From Flammulina velutipes (lineage: Eukaryota > Basidiomycota > Agaricomycetes > Agaricales > Physalacriaceae), in assembly GCA_011800155.1 (NCBI GenBank), contig CM022372.1, positions 930,001 to 994,000 of the forward strand: DNA of 64,000 nt, given 5' to 3'. Below the pieces are notes generated by a model that saw only the letters and a program-made list of their open reading frames with translations, made no database searches and had not been told where the DNA came from. Below, piece by piece: positions 35,195 through 47,333 of the stretch (position 1 is the stretch's first letter; every line of letters starts with the position of its first letter). A program made the translations under genes and the position numbers.

Positions 35195-35478
35195 GGGAGA
35201 CGATGATGGTTCTTGTTAAGGGATTGGAACACGTGCCGTAATTATTCATTTTACTTTAGCACATCTCTGTGATCCAAGTTTCACGCTTGGACCAATATAC
35301 AGTCGTCCTTGTCCCGTATGAGGTTGATATGGATCACGTTTTGTGTGTGAGAATGTAGATGTTTCCTCAAGGTTCTCGTATCTTACTTACTATAAATGGC
35401 ACAACACAGCTCATTCACAGCTTGAACTCGTACTTTTCACTCAACTTTCAATTCCTCTTCAACTGAAGACCGGCAACA
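35195..35478. promoter_or_regulatory. Divergent promoter region, TPR/F-box gene and CDC37
   Basis: 284 bp between opposing start codons. A stretch near 35340-35470 would be the CDC37 leader. No specific site identified. Confidence 0.4.
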
Positions 35479-37145
35479 ATGCCGCTGAACTATTCAAAAT
35501 GGGATCAGCTCGAGGTACAGCGCCAGCCTATTGTAACAAACAAGACTTTATTGACTTCGCCATCCAGCTCTCCGACGACTCTGATATCGAAGGACACCCC
35601 AACGTGGACAAGAAATCTCTGATTCGGTGCGCCCCGTTACCTTGGCCTATATTGTCATCCTAATTGACATCGTCCTAGTTGGAAACAGCGCGACATCCAC
35701 GAGAAACGTGAAGCAAGAAAGCAGAAGATCGCGTTCCTTGAGGCGCAGATAGACTGCAATACTGTCATCCAAGCCAGAGTCGATGAGATCTACGATACTC
35801 TGACCTCTTCATCCACATCGTCACCCACCGCGTACTTCAACTCGCTTGCCGAGCGCCTCGAGAAGAATCCCTCGAAAGATTGCCCTCCAGGGAACGATCC
35901 ATCCAAGCTAGAGCAAACCTACGATGGAATGATACTTTCCTTGCTCAAAAAGGTTAGCGCGGACGCCAGGGATAAGCTCAAGGACTCTGGGACCCTCGAC
36001 TCTGAGCGCGCCGAGAAGTTGGACAAGGCTGTGATAGAGGGCATGACCTTCCACAAGGGCAAGCTGAGGGAGACCATAGCCGAAGACAAAAAGCAGCTCG
36101 AGATCGAACATAAGGAGCAGAAGAAACACATCACGAGCGAGGATATACACGATGGTTTTGACACCAAGGTCTGTGCAGCGCTTAATTTTACCTTCTTGCT
36201 CATTTGTTTCTCTAGTACGTTCCTCCCAAACCAGCACCAGAGCCTCTATCCTCCAAGAAGACAGACACCGCCAAGAAAGCTAAGAAGGCAGTCACTACCG
36301 AATTCGAGACGCTCAATCCTCAGGCGTCAACTTCAACTTCAACGCCACCACCCGAGAGTGACGACGAGGATGAGATACCCGAACTCACGCCGTCTCTTGA
36401 AGCGTTCTCCAAGCTACCGCTCGGCGCCTATGAAGACTCCTTCCGTTTCATCCAAGCGCATCCAGATGTCGTTGTCGAAGGTGCCACCGACGCTCTCCTC
36501 ATAGCTGGTTTCCGAGCAGAGGGTGCCGGCCAGCCGAAGTACGCAAAGCAATGCGTTCACCAGAGTCTTCTCCTGCAGTATGGCGAAAAGCTCGGACGTG
36601 ACGGAATTCGTATTTTCTTCCACAAGTGGGTGTCTATGAGCCGACCTTCCACGATCCACTAACGCGAAATAATTTCCAGGATGATACAAGGAGATAAACG
36701 TGCAATTCCAGTCTTTGTCGACGACGTGAACAAGACGTACAACCATCTTAAGGAGCGGGTCAGGATTACCAAAGAGGAAGAGAGCCAAGCCCCAGGCAGG
36801 GAACAGATCCAACTTGTGCCAGAGAGTGGGGACCAGACGATTTCCTTCAATGTTCCAGATGGTCCTCCGCCTGAAGAACTCGTATTCGAAGGACCGAATG
36901 CCGAATCAGTGGACATAGAGGATGTACGCAAGGCGTTGCAAATGCGATGGGAAGTCTTTGAGTCTTTCTCGGAGGAGTTCAAGGAGGCGCTCAAGTCTAA
37001 CTCACTTGATGCGGTCAACGAGGTCTTAGCAGAGATGGATGTCCCTGAAGCGGAAGAGGTGGTTCGTATGTTGGACACTGTAGGCATCCTAAATTTCGCA
37101 TCCAGCGACATAAAGGATGAGACAGGGAAACAGCCTGAGGCTTGA
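35479..37145 (+). CDS. CDC37: Hsp90 co-chaperone Cdc37
   Basis: Five exons (35479-35514, 35568-35626, 35679-36168, 36216-36625, 36680-37145) give 486 residues. The N-terminus MPLNYSKWDQLE joined to LSDDSDIEGHPNVDKKSLIR carries the invariant kinase-binding segment and the CK2 site (Ser14). A charged coiled coil (WKQRDIHEKREARKQKIAFL) follows. The central Hsp90-binding part has SFRFIQAHPDVVVEGATDAL, AKQCVHQSLLLQYGEKLG and IRIFFHKMIQGDKRA. Cdc37 loads protein kinases onto Hsp90. The insert rich in Ser/Thr/Glu around residues 225-260 is variable in fungi. Confidence 0.96.
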
Positions 37146-37747
37146 AGGGAAGATAAGGAAACCTATGTAATTTTTTACGATATCTTGTCATGTAAATCGT
37201 TTAAGTTTGAATTGTCAGGCCGCCACAATTACAACACAGCCACATTACACTTCTTGTTCACACCCAAGAGGTAGGCCCGATTCAGATCTCTCACTTTGAT
37301 GTGGCCACGCGAGAGCCCTTACGGTGATTTCCGCCAGTGGCCGGGATGTTGCCGCTACAGTGTGGCGGTAATCTTACTCGTATTCTAAGCACATTCACAG
37401 TCGTAACTTGAACTTGAAGTGCATTGGATTGAATATAGATACGTTACTGGCCAAGTACACGCCCAATTGAGGTGACATTGCTGAAAGATTGGCAAGTAAT
37501 GTCTTCTAAAGTGCGAAATTCTCTACTGTTACCACTGGTGGCTTCGTCCATGGATATATTTGCTTCAGTGTATCCCGCCAAAAAGCTTTCAGAGGTTAGT
37601 AGAGCAATTCGCTGTACAAGCATTCTGCCTCGAGGTGATTGCCGCTCAATTGCCGCGCTCCATATAAGGAGCATTCCCACGGAGGGGGGGGGTCGTGGGA
37701 CATTTGGAAAGATCGAATCGGGCCTTCCTCTTGTTCACACCACCATC
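37146..37747. other. Intergenic between CDC37 and p34-like gene
   Basis: No gene recognised. It would contain the CDC37 terminator and the p34-like promoter. A run of nine G residues lies near 37682-37690. Confidence 0.45.
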
Positions 37748-39285
37748 ATGTCCGACCAAGAGCCCGCATGCCGCATCTTGACTATTTCTTCCTCTTTATC
37801 TGTCTCTTTGGATCTTGTCAAACGTTCGTTGGCGTTTTAACGTTGTATGGACTGAGCTCGAGGCAACAGATCCTCTTCCAGGCGTACAAACGTTATCCTC
37901 GACTGTCTCCGCGGCTGAACCCATCATACGAGAAGAAACAGAAACAGAGGCTCGGGTGCTGTGGACAATATCGAACAAATACTACACTGCAGATGTCCAC
38001 TTTCTTGCGAAGCCAGTCAAGGGCCTGGCTCCGTTCCACTATCACGGCGTGCCAGCATTGATTTACGTGTGGGGGCGTGGAGAGGTGTGTGCTATTTTGT
38101 TGTTCCCCATACGACTGAAGGCGAATACAGTTCTATTATTACAGGCATACAAACACCATATCCAACGACTCACCAAAGATCTGAATGGTTCCGAACCCGA
38201 AGTGTGTCTCGCTGTTCGTCTTCCCGCACCGGCATACCTCTCGGATGAGGATAAGGAAGATGAGCAAGACGAACCTAGTATTATTGACGAGTTTCTATCG
38301 TCTAATGGTTTTGAGTTCATCGATGCTTCTCATTCCGAGCACGAGGAAGTTGAAGAGCATGGTTCGTTCTCATCATGTATCTAATAATGGGTTCATTGAC
38401 TCCAAAAAAGATATACCCTCTCTTCCTCGTGTGCTTGACGCACTGAGCACAATAATGTGGCCATCCATGCAGACATCGTCGAAGCAAACCCCACGGAACC
38501 CACGCAGCGCGGCGTTCCTCGACTGGGCACAACCATCCTTTGATACGCTCGACGGTAGTGATGTCGACTCTACAATAATTTCCCCACCCCGTCAACCATC
38601 ACATCGGCCCAAGGTGCACACGGAAATGGACGAATTGGCACGATGGCTCGAAGATGGAGAAGAGGACCCATGGAAGACCGCAGAGCTATCACTTTCTCCG
38701 GCTGAATTCGACGACGGGAAAGAGTGGGGTATAGCAAGTAACAAAGATGTTCAAGTTGCTAATGGGTTCGATGATGACTTTTCGGTGTTTGTGACGGCAC
38801 CACCACCGCCTCCGTCCACCTCCGCCGTGGGATTTGATATGCACGACGATATCAGCTTTGAACAGGCGTCCTTTGATGTTTCGTTTGATTCGGATAGGCT
38901 AGGTGGATCGTCGCATGAGAACGCGATTATGTACCACTCGTTGGGCAGCCGTTCTGACCTTGGGGAGACGGCGCAGGAGGATGATAGTGACGGTGGTGGT
39001 GGTGGTGGTGGTGGTGGATTGGAGGATGATGATATGCCGTCAAGTGCTGAAATTCGGAAGAGTGCACAGAGGATATTTGGGGCGCAAGGTGTTGGCTTGG
39101 AGAAGGATGATGGGGACGAGGATGACTTTGATCTGGCGCCTTTTGATATCGGGCAAGTGATGAGTGCGCTTCAAGGTATGAAGGCGGAGATTGCTGACAT
39201 GGATGACGAGGCTGAGAGGCGGAAAGCTGCTGCGAGAGTCGCACTTGGATTGGTATATGGGTTAGAGAAAGAAGAGGGATCGTAA
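37748..39285 (+). CDS. Alpha/gamma-adaptin-binding protein p34-like (AAGAB/Irc6 family)
   Basis: Four exons (37748-37816, 37863-38084, 38145-38361, 38411-39285) give 460 residues. The Rab-like N-terminal fold shows RILTISSSLSVSLDLA, VLWTISNKYYTADVHFLAKP and FHYHGVPALIYVWGRGEAYK; the p34 core ends with IIDEFLSSNGFEFIDASHSE. The C-terminal helix pair (IGQVMSALQGMKAEIADMDD, KAAARVALGLVYGLEKE) also fits. AAGAB assists assembly of AP-1/AP-2 clathrin adaptors; Irc6 is the yeast relative. The middle is acidic, low-complexity, and contains ten or so consecutive glycines coded by a GGT tandem (about 38992-39018). Confidence 0.87.
38992..39018 (+). repeat. GGT microsatellite coding for polyglycine
   Basis: About nine GGT units in tandem inside the p34-like gene, coding a glycine run between DDSD and LEDDDMPS. 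It is in frame, so length changes would add or remove glycines without breaking the protein. Confidence 0.8.
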
Positions 39286-39327
39286 TTGAGATTAGAGGCA
39301 AAATACTATACTACAGAATGTACGATA

Positions 39328-39833
39328 TCAAACATCGATATCGACAGTTCCTTCCTGCTTGCAACTTCTTGGTCCTGTTGCCTTGTCCGAGAGGAAATAA
39401 TATTCATCCTCCGTCTGGACGTAGCCGCTAGTCCAACCATTCCCCAGGCAGTCTTTGATGATTAAATCGACTGCCTCAACGCAATGCGTTGTGCACGCGT
39501 TGAGCTCAAGCGTGTAAATCGCTTCGGAGAAGTCCGTTTCGCAGACGGTGCTGTGTCGCGCGTCGTCAGAATCGGCGCATGTTTTTCCTGGATTGCCGCA
39601 TAGCAGCTGCTTGGCTTCTTCGGCGAGAGATGTGTCTATAGCTTTTTCGCTGGCCATTGACCCGCAATTAACGGCCAGTTTGCCGTCAGTGGATTCCACA
39701 GGTTTCTTCTTCCCGAAAAAGGGCGAGGCAAGTGAGAATGACACTGAGAGTGAGAAGAGGCTGCGGGAGATTTGAGTATGTGGAAATCGAGCGTTGGGGC
39801 TACGCACATGAAGTAGATCGACTTGGCGAGCAT
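39328..39833 (-). CDS. Small secreted cysteine-containing protein
   Basis: Two exons (39808-39833, 39328-39760) give 152 residues. Splicing joins MLAKSIYFI to LFSLSVSFSLASP, making a good signal peptide with cleavage near residue 21. The mature part has eight cysteines (in NCGS, LLCGN, KTCAD, TVCET, NACTTHC, KDCLG and RSCKQ contexts), suggesting four disulphides. No family recognised. The unspliced reading loses the signal peptide, which supports the intron. Candidate extracellular or effector-like protein; function unknown. The stop lies 42 bp from the p34-like stop. Confidence 0.75.
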
Positions 39834-40577
39834 GATTGTTCGGTGGGAGTGCTTTGTTGTAAGGAAGTAGGAGGATGGTAAAAAAAATTCTATATGTACT
39901 ACGAGGCTGGGCAGAGCGAGATGAGGCAGAGAATACAACTTGAAATGTAACCGTTGTGAGGAACACAGGATACAGGGCAGAGTTACTCGGAGAGCAGCGG
40001 GCATGAGCTGCGCGGACTTGCAAGATAGACGATTCATATGCAGTAAGACTGAAGAGAGCTGGAAGCGAATGCTGAGGCTACAAAGGACGTGAGTTGAGCA
40101 GGATGTCTATGTGAAATATCGTTGGGGTGACGATGTTTCGTAGAAATCCCGGAGATGATCTTCAGTGCACTGCCAATTGCAGGGTTGGGTGGGAACGAGT
40201 CCGAACGTTATCCGAACGAGCTCGTAAATACACCTCCAAGTCCAGGAGACTCCAGGCAAGGAAGCTTGACGGTGGGAGTCCACTTGAGTATACAAATTTG
40301 GATGGTGATGGAAGCTGTGATTGTTCCTTCGAGAAGTACAAGAGAGCCCTGGATTCCTCGAGAGGCGGCTAGGCAGGCAAATGCCGCCATCGCGCCACAA
40401 TCAATCCGGCCAATTGTCAAATTGTTGAAGAATCAAAAACTTGCCTTTTACGCTCGCCATGTCTTGGATTTGACCTCTATACCCGCTCCCACTGTCTTTG
40501 ACATTGCCGATGCTGGCAAGGCAGCTACAACATACACGATAGTCTTCCTCGTCGCCCAATACAGCGAGCACACTTCG
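39834..40577. promoter_or_regulatory. Divergent region between secreted protein and methyltransferase
   Basis: 744 bp between opposing start codons. Part may be coding if the methyltransferase starts further upstream: the frame stays open upstream of 40578, for example through FYARHVLDLTSIPAPTVF. I chose 40578 because the methionine leads into the conserved basic start of the protein. Confidence 0.35.
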
Positions 40578-43500
40578 ATGCATACTTTTCAACGCCCTCG
40601 GATAACCAGATCGCTCTCCGACCATGAGTCTCCCGACGTCAAGCTGCAGCAGCATCCACAACCGAAGCGCCCTTCGACGACACAGTCAGCTCTTGGTACG
40701 AGCACGAGACCATTATCGACAGTGGTAAAGGCACCGGCTCCGCAGCGGCCACCGCGAAATCCCGCGCGTTCAGACACCGTGCCGCTCCCAGCTCCCATTC
40801 CCGCCGTCGCTGCCAACAGAGCAATCGCGACTGTTGCAGCTGGAATAGACGCACGCCCGCGTACAGCAACAGGATTTCGAGAAGATGTCACACCCTGGGA
40901 GCTATATCCGGTGCCAGACTACGCTTTCGCAGAGTCTTCGCGCCCTGGGCACAATAGAGTGAGCATATCTGTGAGTCTTTTAATTTTTTCTGTTCTATTA
41001 CGTTTGGATGTCCCTTTGTCACGTCCTATTCTAACCTGTATCTGCGTCTTAGTCTCGTCCTACCACTTCTAGCGGACGTCCATCGAGCTCTGGAGGCCGC
41101 CCCTCTGGCCTAAACTTCACGGAAGGACTTGTCCGCAGGCGCAAATCTACCGGCGCCAAGCCAGTGAAGTTGCATGCACCCAAGCCAATCATGGGCACTG
41201 GGACCTCCAAACCGCATGCATTATCCCATCCCACGCACAAGTCAACGAGCCCCCCGCCGTCTTCGTTCTTTCCTCTTTCATCGAACGTCTATGCGGGACC
41301 CTTCCTCGCCCCTGCTTCCGTGGTCATCCCGAAACTTCCGCCTCTGCCCCCACCTAAACCCGCAGAAAAGCACTACCCGACAGACAATAATCTTAAATTC
41401 TCCACCGCAGACCGCACAATTCTTGAAGAACTCAAGCGCAATATTAAAGCACGCGAGGCACAATTTATCGTCAAAGGAGGCACTTCTGGCTGTGGAAAGC
41501 CAGGCTTCGGTCCCGATGGGCGGGACGGCTGGGGTGTAGGCTCCCTCGGTGGTATCGGAGTTATGGGTGGCAGGAAGCACCATCCTTTTCACAAGGAAGA
41601 GGTACCCTACCCGAGAAGTTATGAACGAGAGGTATTGGATCTGTGAGTGGCGCCTACCTTCCCTGTTCTCGTGCTGATGATGACATCCCGCCCTGTAGCG
41701 ATATCTGGGAAACATCCTTTTGCCAGCAGATATGCGATAGCACGACATGGCACGTCTTTGACACACCACCTAAAAAAGTCCTTGACATTGGCTGCGGTTC
41801 GTTCCTATCTTGTATGCTAAAGTCCGTGAACTGACAGAGTATCGCATGGTTAGGCACTGGTGCATGGATCCTCAATTGTGCGCGAGCCTGGCGTGAATGC
41901 CATTTCGTGGGTTCGTCTTTCCATAGGCTCAAACACTTGGGTCACGTCTGACGTCCCGGAAGGATTGGACATCGTCCCCCTGCACCCCGATCTGCATCAA
42001 GTCGGTTCCATAGACCTAGCACAACGCATAACCTGGACTCAAGGCAATTTGTAAGCTTTGGGCTTGGACCTATATCTGGAGTCCTAACACGCGCATTCTT
42101 CTTCGTAGCCTCGAGTTTTTACCTTTCCCAAATGAGGAGTTCGACTATGTGTATGTTCAAGCTTCTGCGACCACATGCATCATACTGAATGTCGATCTAG
42201 CCACATCAAACGAATCGCATTGGGAGTTCCGGAAGACAAGGTCTGTCTCGTTATTCATGTCATCTGGTCGAATGTTCAGTCTTCTTCTCTTCAGTGGGAT
42301 CATCTATTCGAGGAGATCACTCGCGTGATGAAGCCTGGAGGGGCATTCGAAGTGAGTGACATTGGAATGGTCCTTTCGAACTAACCCTCAATATGTCCGC
42401 ACAGATGATAGAAGAAGATCTCTTCTTTCCTGGACATAGCCCGGACGAAGGGGACGACGACGATAGCGATATTGAGTCCGAGTCTCGCTCGTCTGTTGAG
42501 ATGCGACGACAGTCCGGAAACTCCAAGCCGTATTCGACTACGTCGAGGAGCTCAGACCACGACCACGACGATGCAGATACTGACTCGACTATGCCAACAT
42601 CAATGTACGACTCTGGTATCAGTGCTAGGCAGTCAGAGGAGGTGGGAACATCCTTCGTGGACATTCCAAGTCCTGGGTATCTCTCGTCAGGAAGTGCCGT
42701 TAGCTTGTCTGGGTCCCCCATACTTCCATCTACGAATGTCCCCGTCACAGGGACTACCATCGCGGAAGACGACGAGGAACGAACCGATAATGACGGGACG
42801 ATAACACAAGCCTCTCATATTCAACGAAGGTCGTTGTCTTCAATCATGACGCCCTCGACCGCACTTCCTCCGAAAGCATCATCCAGCAAGTCGAGGCAGA
42901 AGTCGGATCCATTCGAGCATACTGTCCAGCCGCAGAAATTACACGCAGCGTCGTCAATTTCGCTACACACGAAGCATACTCTTACTGCCCCACCTGTGCC
43001 AAGACCTCGGCGGATGTCCTTGTCCACTTCAACTCCTCCACCGCCTAGACGAACTTCTTCATTCCATGCGGATATCACTCACCGACCACCTCAACCTCCA
43101 CCTTTCCTCAGCCGATCAATCAAACCTCCTCCGAATCCACGCGACCATACCATCCTAGAGACAATCTACAACGAAATGCAAGCCTCTAGATTCATCAATC
43201 TCTCTCCTCTCTCTTTGTTGCCGAATTACCTCAATCAATATTTTACTGGTGCGTACACAGACTACTTTCGATAACCTTTTCCCATATTTTGCGACAGATA
43301 TACGGACGCATCCCCCGCTACAATTTGCTTTCCCCCCGCTCCCATTAAAGATCAAGGTACCGGAAGTTGTGGAAGACGAATGGGATCCTGACCAAGAAGC
43401 TCGTAACGCAATCAACCCGTTTCCTGCTAAATCTCCCGAACGCCGTTTGTCGCTGGATAGCGTTCTTGTTGACGAAGAACGATGGCTATCGGTTCGGAAC

Positions 43501-44431
43501 CTGCTGAATCGAAGCTCTCAATTTGTATCACTGGATGACTCCCGCTTCTCGGGGGTCTCTCCCCGAGCGTCAGGCTTTCCTGCACTTCCAACGGTGGACC
43601 CTCAGCCCACATCTTCGCCCTCCATTCCGCCCTCCAAACCATCGTCTCTGATCAAACACACTCTTCCTAATAAGAAGTTGAGCATAGACGTGAAGGCGCT
43701 GAACCTCCATCTTGCGTTGAGAAGGGCTGAGATCTTGGGGTGCTCAGAGGAGATGTGGGAGTGGGTATTGGAGTTCCAGGCGGAGTTGAGGCGTAAGCGG
43801 AAGGAGGAAGCTAGTACGCGTGCAATGAAGGAGCGATCCAAGTCGGTGGATATGACTCGTTCGCCTACTCTACGTGGCCGGCCACACAGTATCGGCGGAC
43901 GTACCTGGCATGAGCCCCAGGGCCCAAAAGCTGAGATTGCTGAATTGGCGAGAGAAGATTTCGAGGAACTCTTGAGTCGGTTCGATATGTAAGTGACCCT
44001 CTTCGTTGATCTACAATTGGCTAGTGCTCATGTCTCTTGATAGGGACATGTCAGACCATATAGCACTAGGCTCACAGGTTGAGAGTCGGTTCTCTTGGAG
44101 TTCATTCAAGTCTGCGCCGAGCGCGGAGCGGAAGAGCTTTGACGCGGCGTGTGAAAGATACGAACGATGGCAGGGGGAGCCTCAGCAGGAGAATTTCGTA
44201 TCTCGGCCTACGAGCAGTGACGGATCGCATAAGGACTCTAATGGGCTTCCTGGTCCATCCGAACATCTCCTCTTGCGAGAACGGACACATCGTCCGGATT
44301 CGTTCAGAGGAATTCAACAGCTCATGCCTCCGAACACCACTTCTTTCGGGAGCGCACGCAGGCTGTGTCGCACCATTGGCGTCTTCGTCGCCTGGAAACC
44401 CTCAAGTCCAACAGACGATGATAGTGACTAA
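40578..44431 (+). CDS. Large SAM-dependent methyltransferase-domain protein
   Basis: Eleven exons (40578-40970, 41053-41642, 41699-41796, 41854-41910, 41963-42050, 42109-42150, 42201-42240, 42295-42351, 42405-43248, 43298-43988, 44044-44431) give 1095 residues. About 320 residues of basic, proline-rich disorder precede the domain. SAM motif I is KKVLDIGCGTGAWILNCARA, then CHFVGLDIVPLHPDL, FLEFLPFPNEEFDYVHIKRI and ITRVMKPGGAFEMIEEDLFF. A disordered insert of roughly 230 residues (about 42450-43135) interrupts the domain before HTILETIYNEMQASRFINLS and PLSLLPNYL. The end is Ser/Arg-rich. The domain type is the fungal LaeA/TAM-like class; the substrate is unknown. The start codon is uncertain. 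Confidence 0.82.
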
Positions 44432-45345
44432 AAAGATGTTATATCTGTGATAGTGCATTTTCTTGGCTCAATCTTATGACCACTATAACGTTATTTGTTT
44501 CTTTATGTCCTGCACGTATTGTATTGTAGATTGTGACGCCACATTTGTCTGTTTTCCGCTAGCGTTTTTCTTTTTGTATTCATGTTTCTTCTATTTTAAT
44601 CTTTAGTGCAGTAATTTCTACGCTGAATGTTGCTTATAGCGGATGCCTTTCGGAAGCCATTCAATATTCTAGACTGTGTCAGAGCTCACAGTGTATGTTG
44701 ATATCGATGGCGTTATCACTGACGTCTGCGCTGATTTCATTGAGAAGGTACCGTGTCGTCGCGGGCCAAGCCGCTGATGATTAAAAAACGAGGTACTCAA
44801 AACTAGAATGGAAGCTGGAGAGGGTGTCCGTTTCCGTCTCAGCGTCCATGGAAGATGGACGACAGCCTCTGGAACACGATAAAGCTTCTTACAAAGACCT
44901 CCGGCTTGTTGAAAGGCCGTCTTGTCAATCTGGAGCGCAATCTGGGTTTTAAACATTGTGGGAAGTCTAATCACTATTCCTGGATACTGCCTGATTTAGA
45001 CATGAGATACACGACTCCCCGCAGTGCCACAACAGCGCCACTGTCGGAACTTCCGGAGTCAATTTACACGATCATGATCGACCATCATTCCGTTCCGATA
45101 TATGAGTACCATATTCGCTGTTGCTAGCCTCGTGTAGAACTGAAATGGGTGAGGAGCGTTGACAGTTCAGTGGCCCTGACATACGTAGTGTCCAGGAGCC
45201 TTGGCAGATCACCATACAACCTGGACCTATCGGTCACGCACCGGTTAAATGTTTCGCATATTTTGTATATTTTAAGCCCTCTTCGGATTGTGCGTAGACT
45301 TTGACTATTCCCTCTTCCTCTGAGCAATTTATCTCGTATGCCACT
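44432..45345. other. Intergenic 0.9 kb, no gene recognised
   Basis: Between the methyltransferase stop and metacaspase 2. A 90-codon ATG frame at 44855-45127 has no recognised similarity and no intron signals, so I do not call it. The first 250 bp are T-rich, as expected of a 3' region. Confidence 0.4.
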
Positions 45346-47195
45346 ATGGAATATTTGCACCGCCCACGTCCCCATACCACCTTTGCTGAATACCCACTTT
45401 CGGTGGCTCGGGACATCGACAACGAACCACTTCATCTCCCTGTACGACGTGCGTCGGGAGACAATCACGACTTTGAAGATGCAGACCACGGCCTTGGGAC
45501 TAGACGCCAGCTGGGCTTTATGGACTACTCACAGCCTGCGATTCCTCGTCACATCTCCGGTGGATATCCTATTATCTCAATCCCTCGGGACCTCTGCATT
45601 AACTGCCAGCCTCTTCGTCGTCCTTTTACCCTTCCGCCGTTAAACCACTTCGTCTCAGTTGAAGACGCAGTCCGCCGTCCTAAAACCCAGCCGAGACATT
45701 ACTACCAATATTCGAAGTGTACTGGCCGAAAGAGGGCTCTTTGCGTATGCCTCCCTCATCCTCTCACTCGCTCTTCACTGACTGTTAGCAGATAGGAATA
45801 AATTATGTCGGCCAGAGGCAGGAGCTCCAAGGGTGTGTTAACGACGCGCGCCATGTTCATGATTTCTTGCTCCGTGAGTGTCTCATTGCTCTTATTGTTC
45901 TCTGAGACTGTCTTGTCTCACTCTCACTCATGATTTACGCAGGACACCATGGGTTTAGGAATCGAGATATTATGATCTTGACAGACACCGATCCCAACCC
46001 ACGAAGACATCCAACAAAGGCGATCATCCTCGGAGCGATGCAATGGCTCGTCGAGGATGCCCAATGCCATGATTCTTTATTTTTGCACTGTAAAAACTTC
46101 ATCTTATCTGGTTGTCGGTCGCTGACGATTGATGGTCCGTTAGTCTCGGGTCATGGAGGGCGGACACCCGACTTGAACGGCGACGAGCTGTCTGGCTTCG
46201 ACGAAAGTGGGTTCCTTGGCTTCTCCAGCATACAGAGATTAATTCTTCGCCCACAGCCATCTACCCCGTTGATTACATGAAGTCTGGGACGATAGTTGAC
46301 GACGTGAGTCTCATTCTCCAGGATCTTGGTAATGTGGCGCTTAACATTATGTACTATAGTTCATGCATGATCTTCTGGTGAAGCCACTTCCAATGGGATG
46401 TCGGCTTACGGTAAGTAATACCATGTTCAATTCCTTATTCTTACGGATTCTTGCTTGATAAGGCATTGTTCGATGTAAGTTACTAGGCTGATGAAGTCTA
46501 CTACATATTTACTTATGACTATTGTTAGTGTTGTCACTCTGGAACGATTCTAGGTATTTACTGCACCTGTTTACCGCAATCTCCGAGCCTATGACTGATA
46601 CGGGATCTCGACTTCAGACCTTCCGTTCGCAGTGAGTTTATATTGGTTCAAGGCCAAAAACGCGCAGAACTCATTTCAATGCAGTACAACCCAGATGGCA
46701 CTTTGTTGCCTCAGACTCTTACTCAGAAGGCTATCGAAATGAAGAAGACGTCTGCTGATGTGGTACGTTGGATTTCTAAATTGTGACGAAGATCTGAAGT
46801 ATTATAGATATGCTGGTCGGGGAGCGAAGATGGTCAGACATGTGCAGATACCTTCCAAGGTGGCGTCGCTGTTGGAGCCATGAGTTATGTGCGTTACAAT
46901 TTTCCGCATAAGAGCGATGTTTTTAAGTGTTTACCCAACAGGCGTTCATCACCTCGTTGAAGAAGAACAAGTGCCAGTCTTACCAGGGCTTATTGAACTC
47001 ACTTAGGTTTGTGGCTTAGAAAATGGCCTTTGCCCTGATACGACATATTGCTATAGGGAAATTTTGCGACCAAGGTTTAGCCAGACGCCACAACTTGGGA
47101 GCTCTCATCGTATAGTAAGTCTACCGAATGCCGCGCTGAGATACTCACAACCTAATGATGCAACTTAGGATACCGGACTACGCTTTGTTATTTGA
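45346..47195 (+). CDS. Type I metacaspase, copy 2
   Basis: Fourteen exons (45346-45744, 45792-45873, 45943-46089, 46144-46206, 46257-46303, 46360-46410, 46463-46474, 46529-46553, 46618-46631, 46685-46762, 46808-46888, 46942-47006, 47057-47114, 47169-47195) give 382 residues. Blocks include [56 protein letters not shown] (catalytic His213), [15 protein letters not shown] and [11 protein letters not shown] (Cys269), ending DTGLRFVI. It has a longer N-terminal prodomain than copy 1. Twelve of the thirteen exons after the first are identical in length to copy 1 (exon 9 is 14 rather than 23 bp), so the two are a duplication. The residue before SGHGG is Phe, where most metacaspases have Tyr. Confidence 0.93.
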
Positions 47196-47333
47196 TACAA
47201 GTTTTCGTGTTGTAACAGCTCACTTGCATGTATAGTATTGGCAGTTTCTGGACCATGGACTTATAGTTATGACTTTATATTTAACAGCTAGCATATCTCC
47301 TAGTTTTATTTGTACATACAGGAATACTTACGA

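Noticed and set aside
35908..36237. Open frames antisense to CDC37 (about 100-150 codons).
   Set aside because: They mirror codon bias of the real gene, lack splice logic and resemble no family.
44855..45127. A 90-codon ATG frame between the methyltransferase and metacaspase 2.
   Set aside because: No splice sites, no similarity and no conserved motif; chance length in this GC range.
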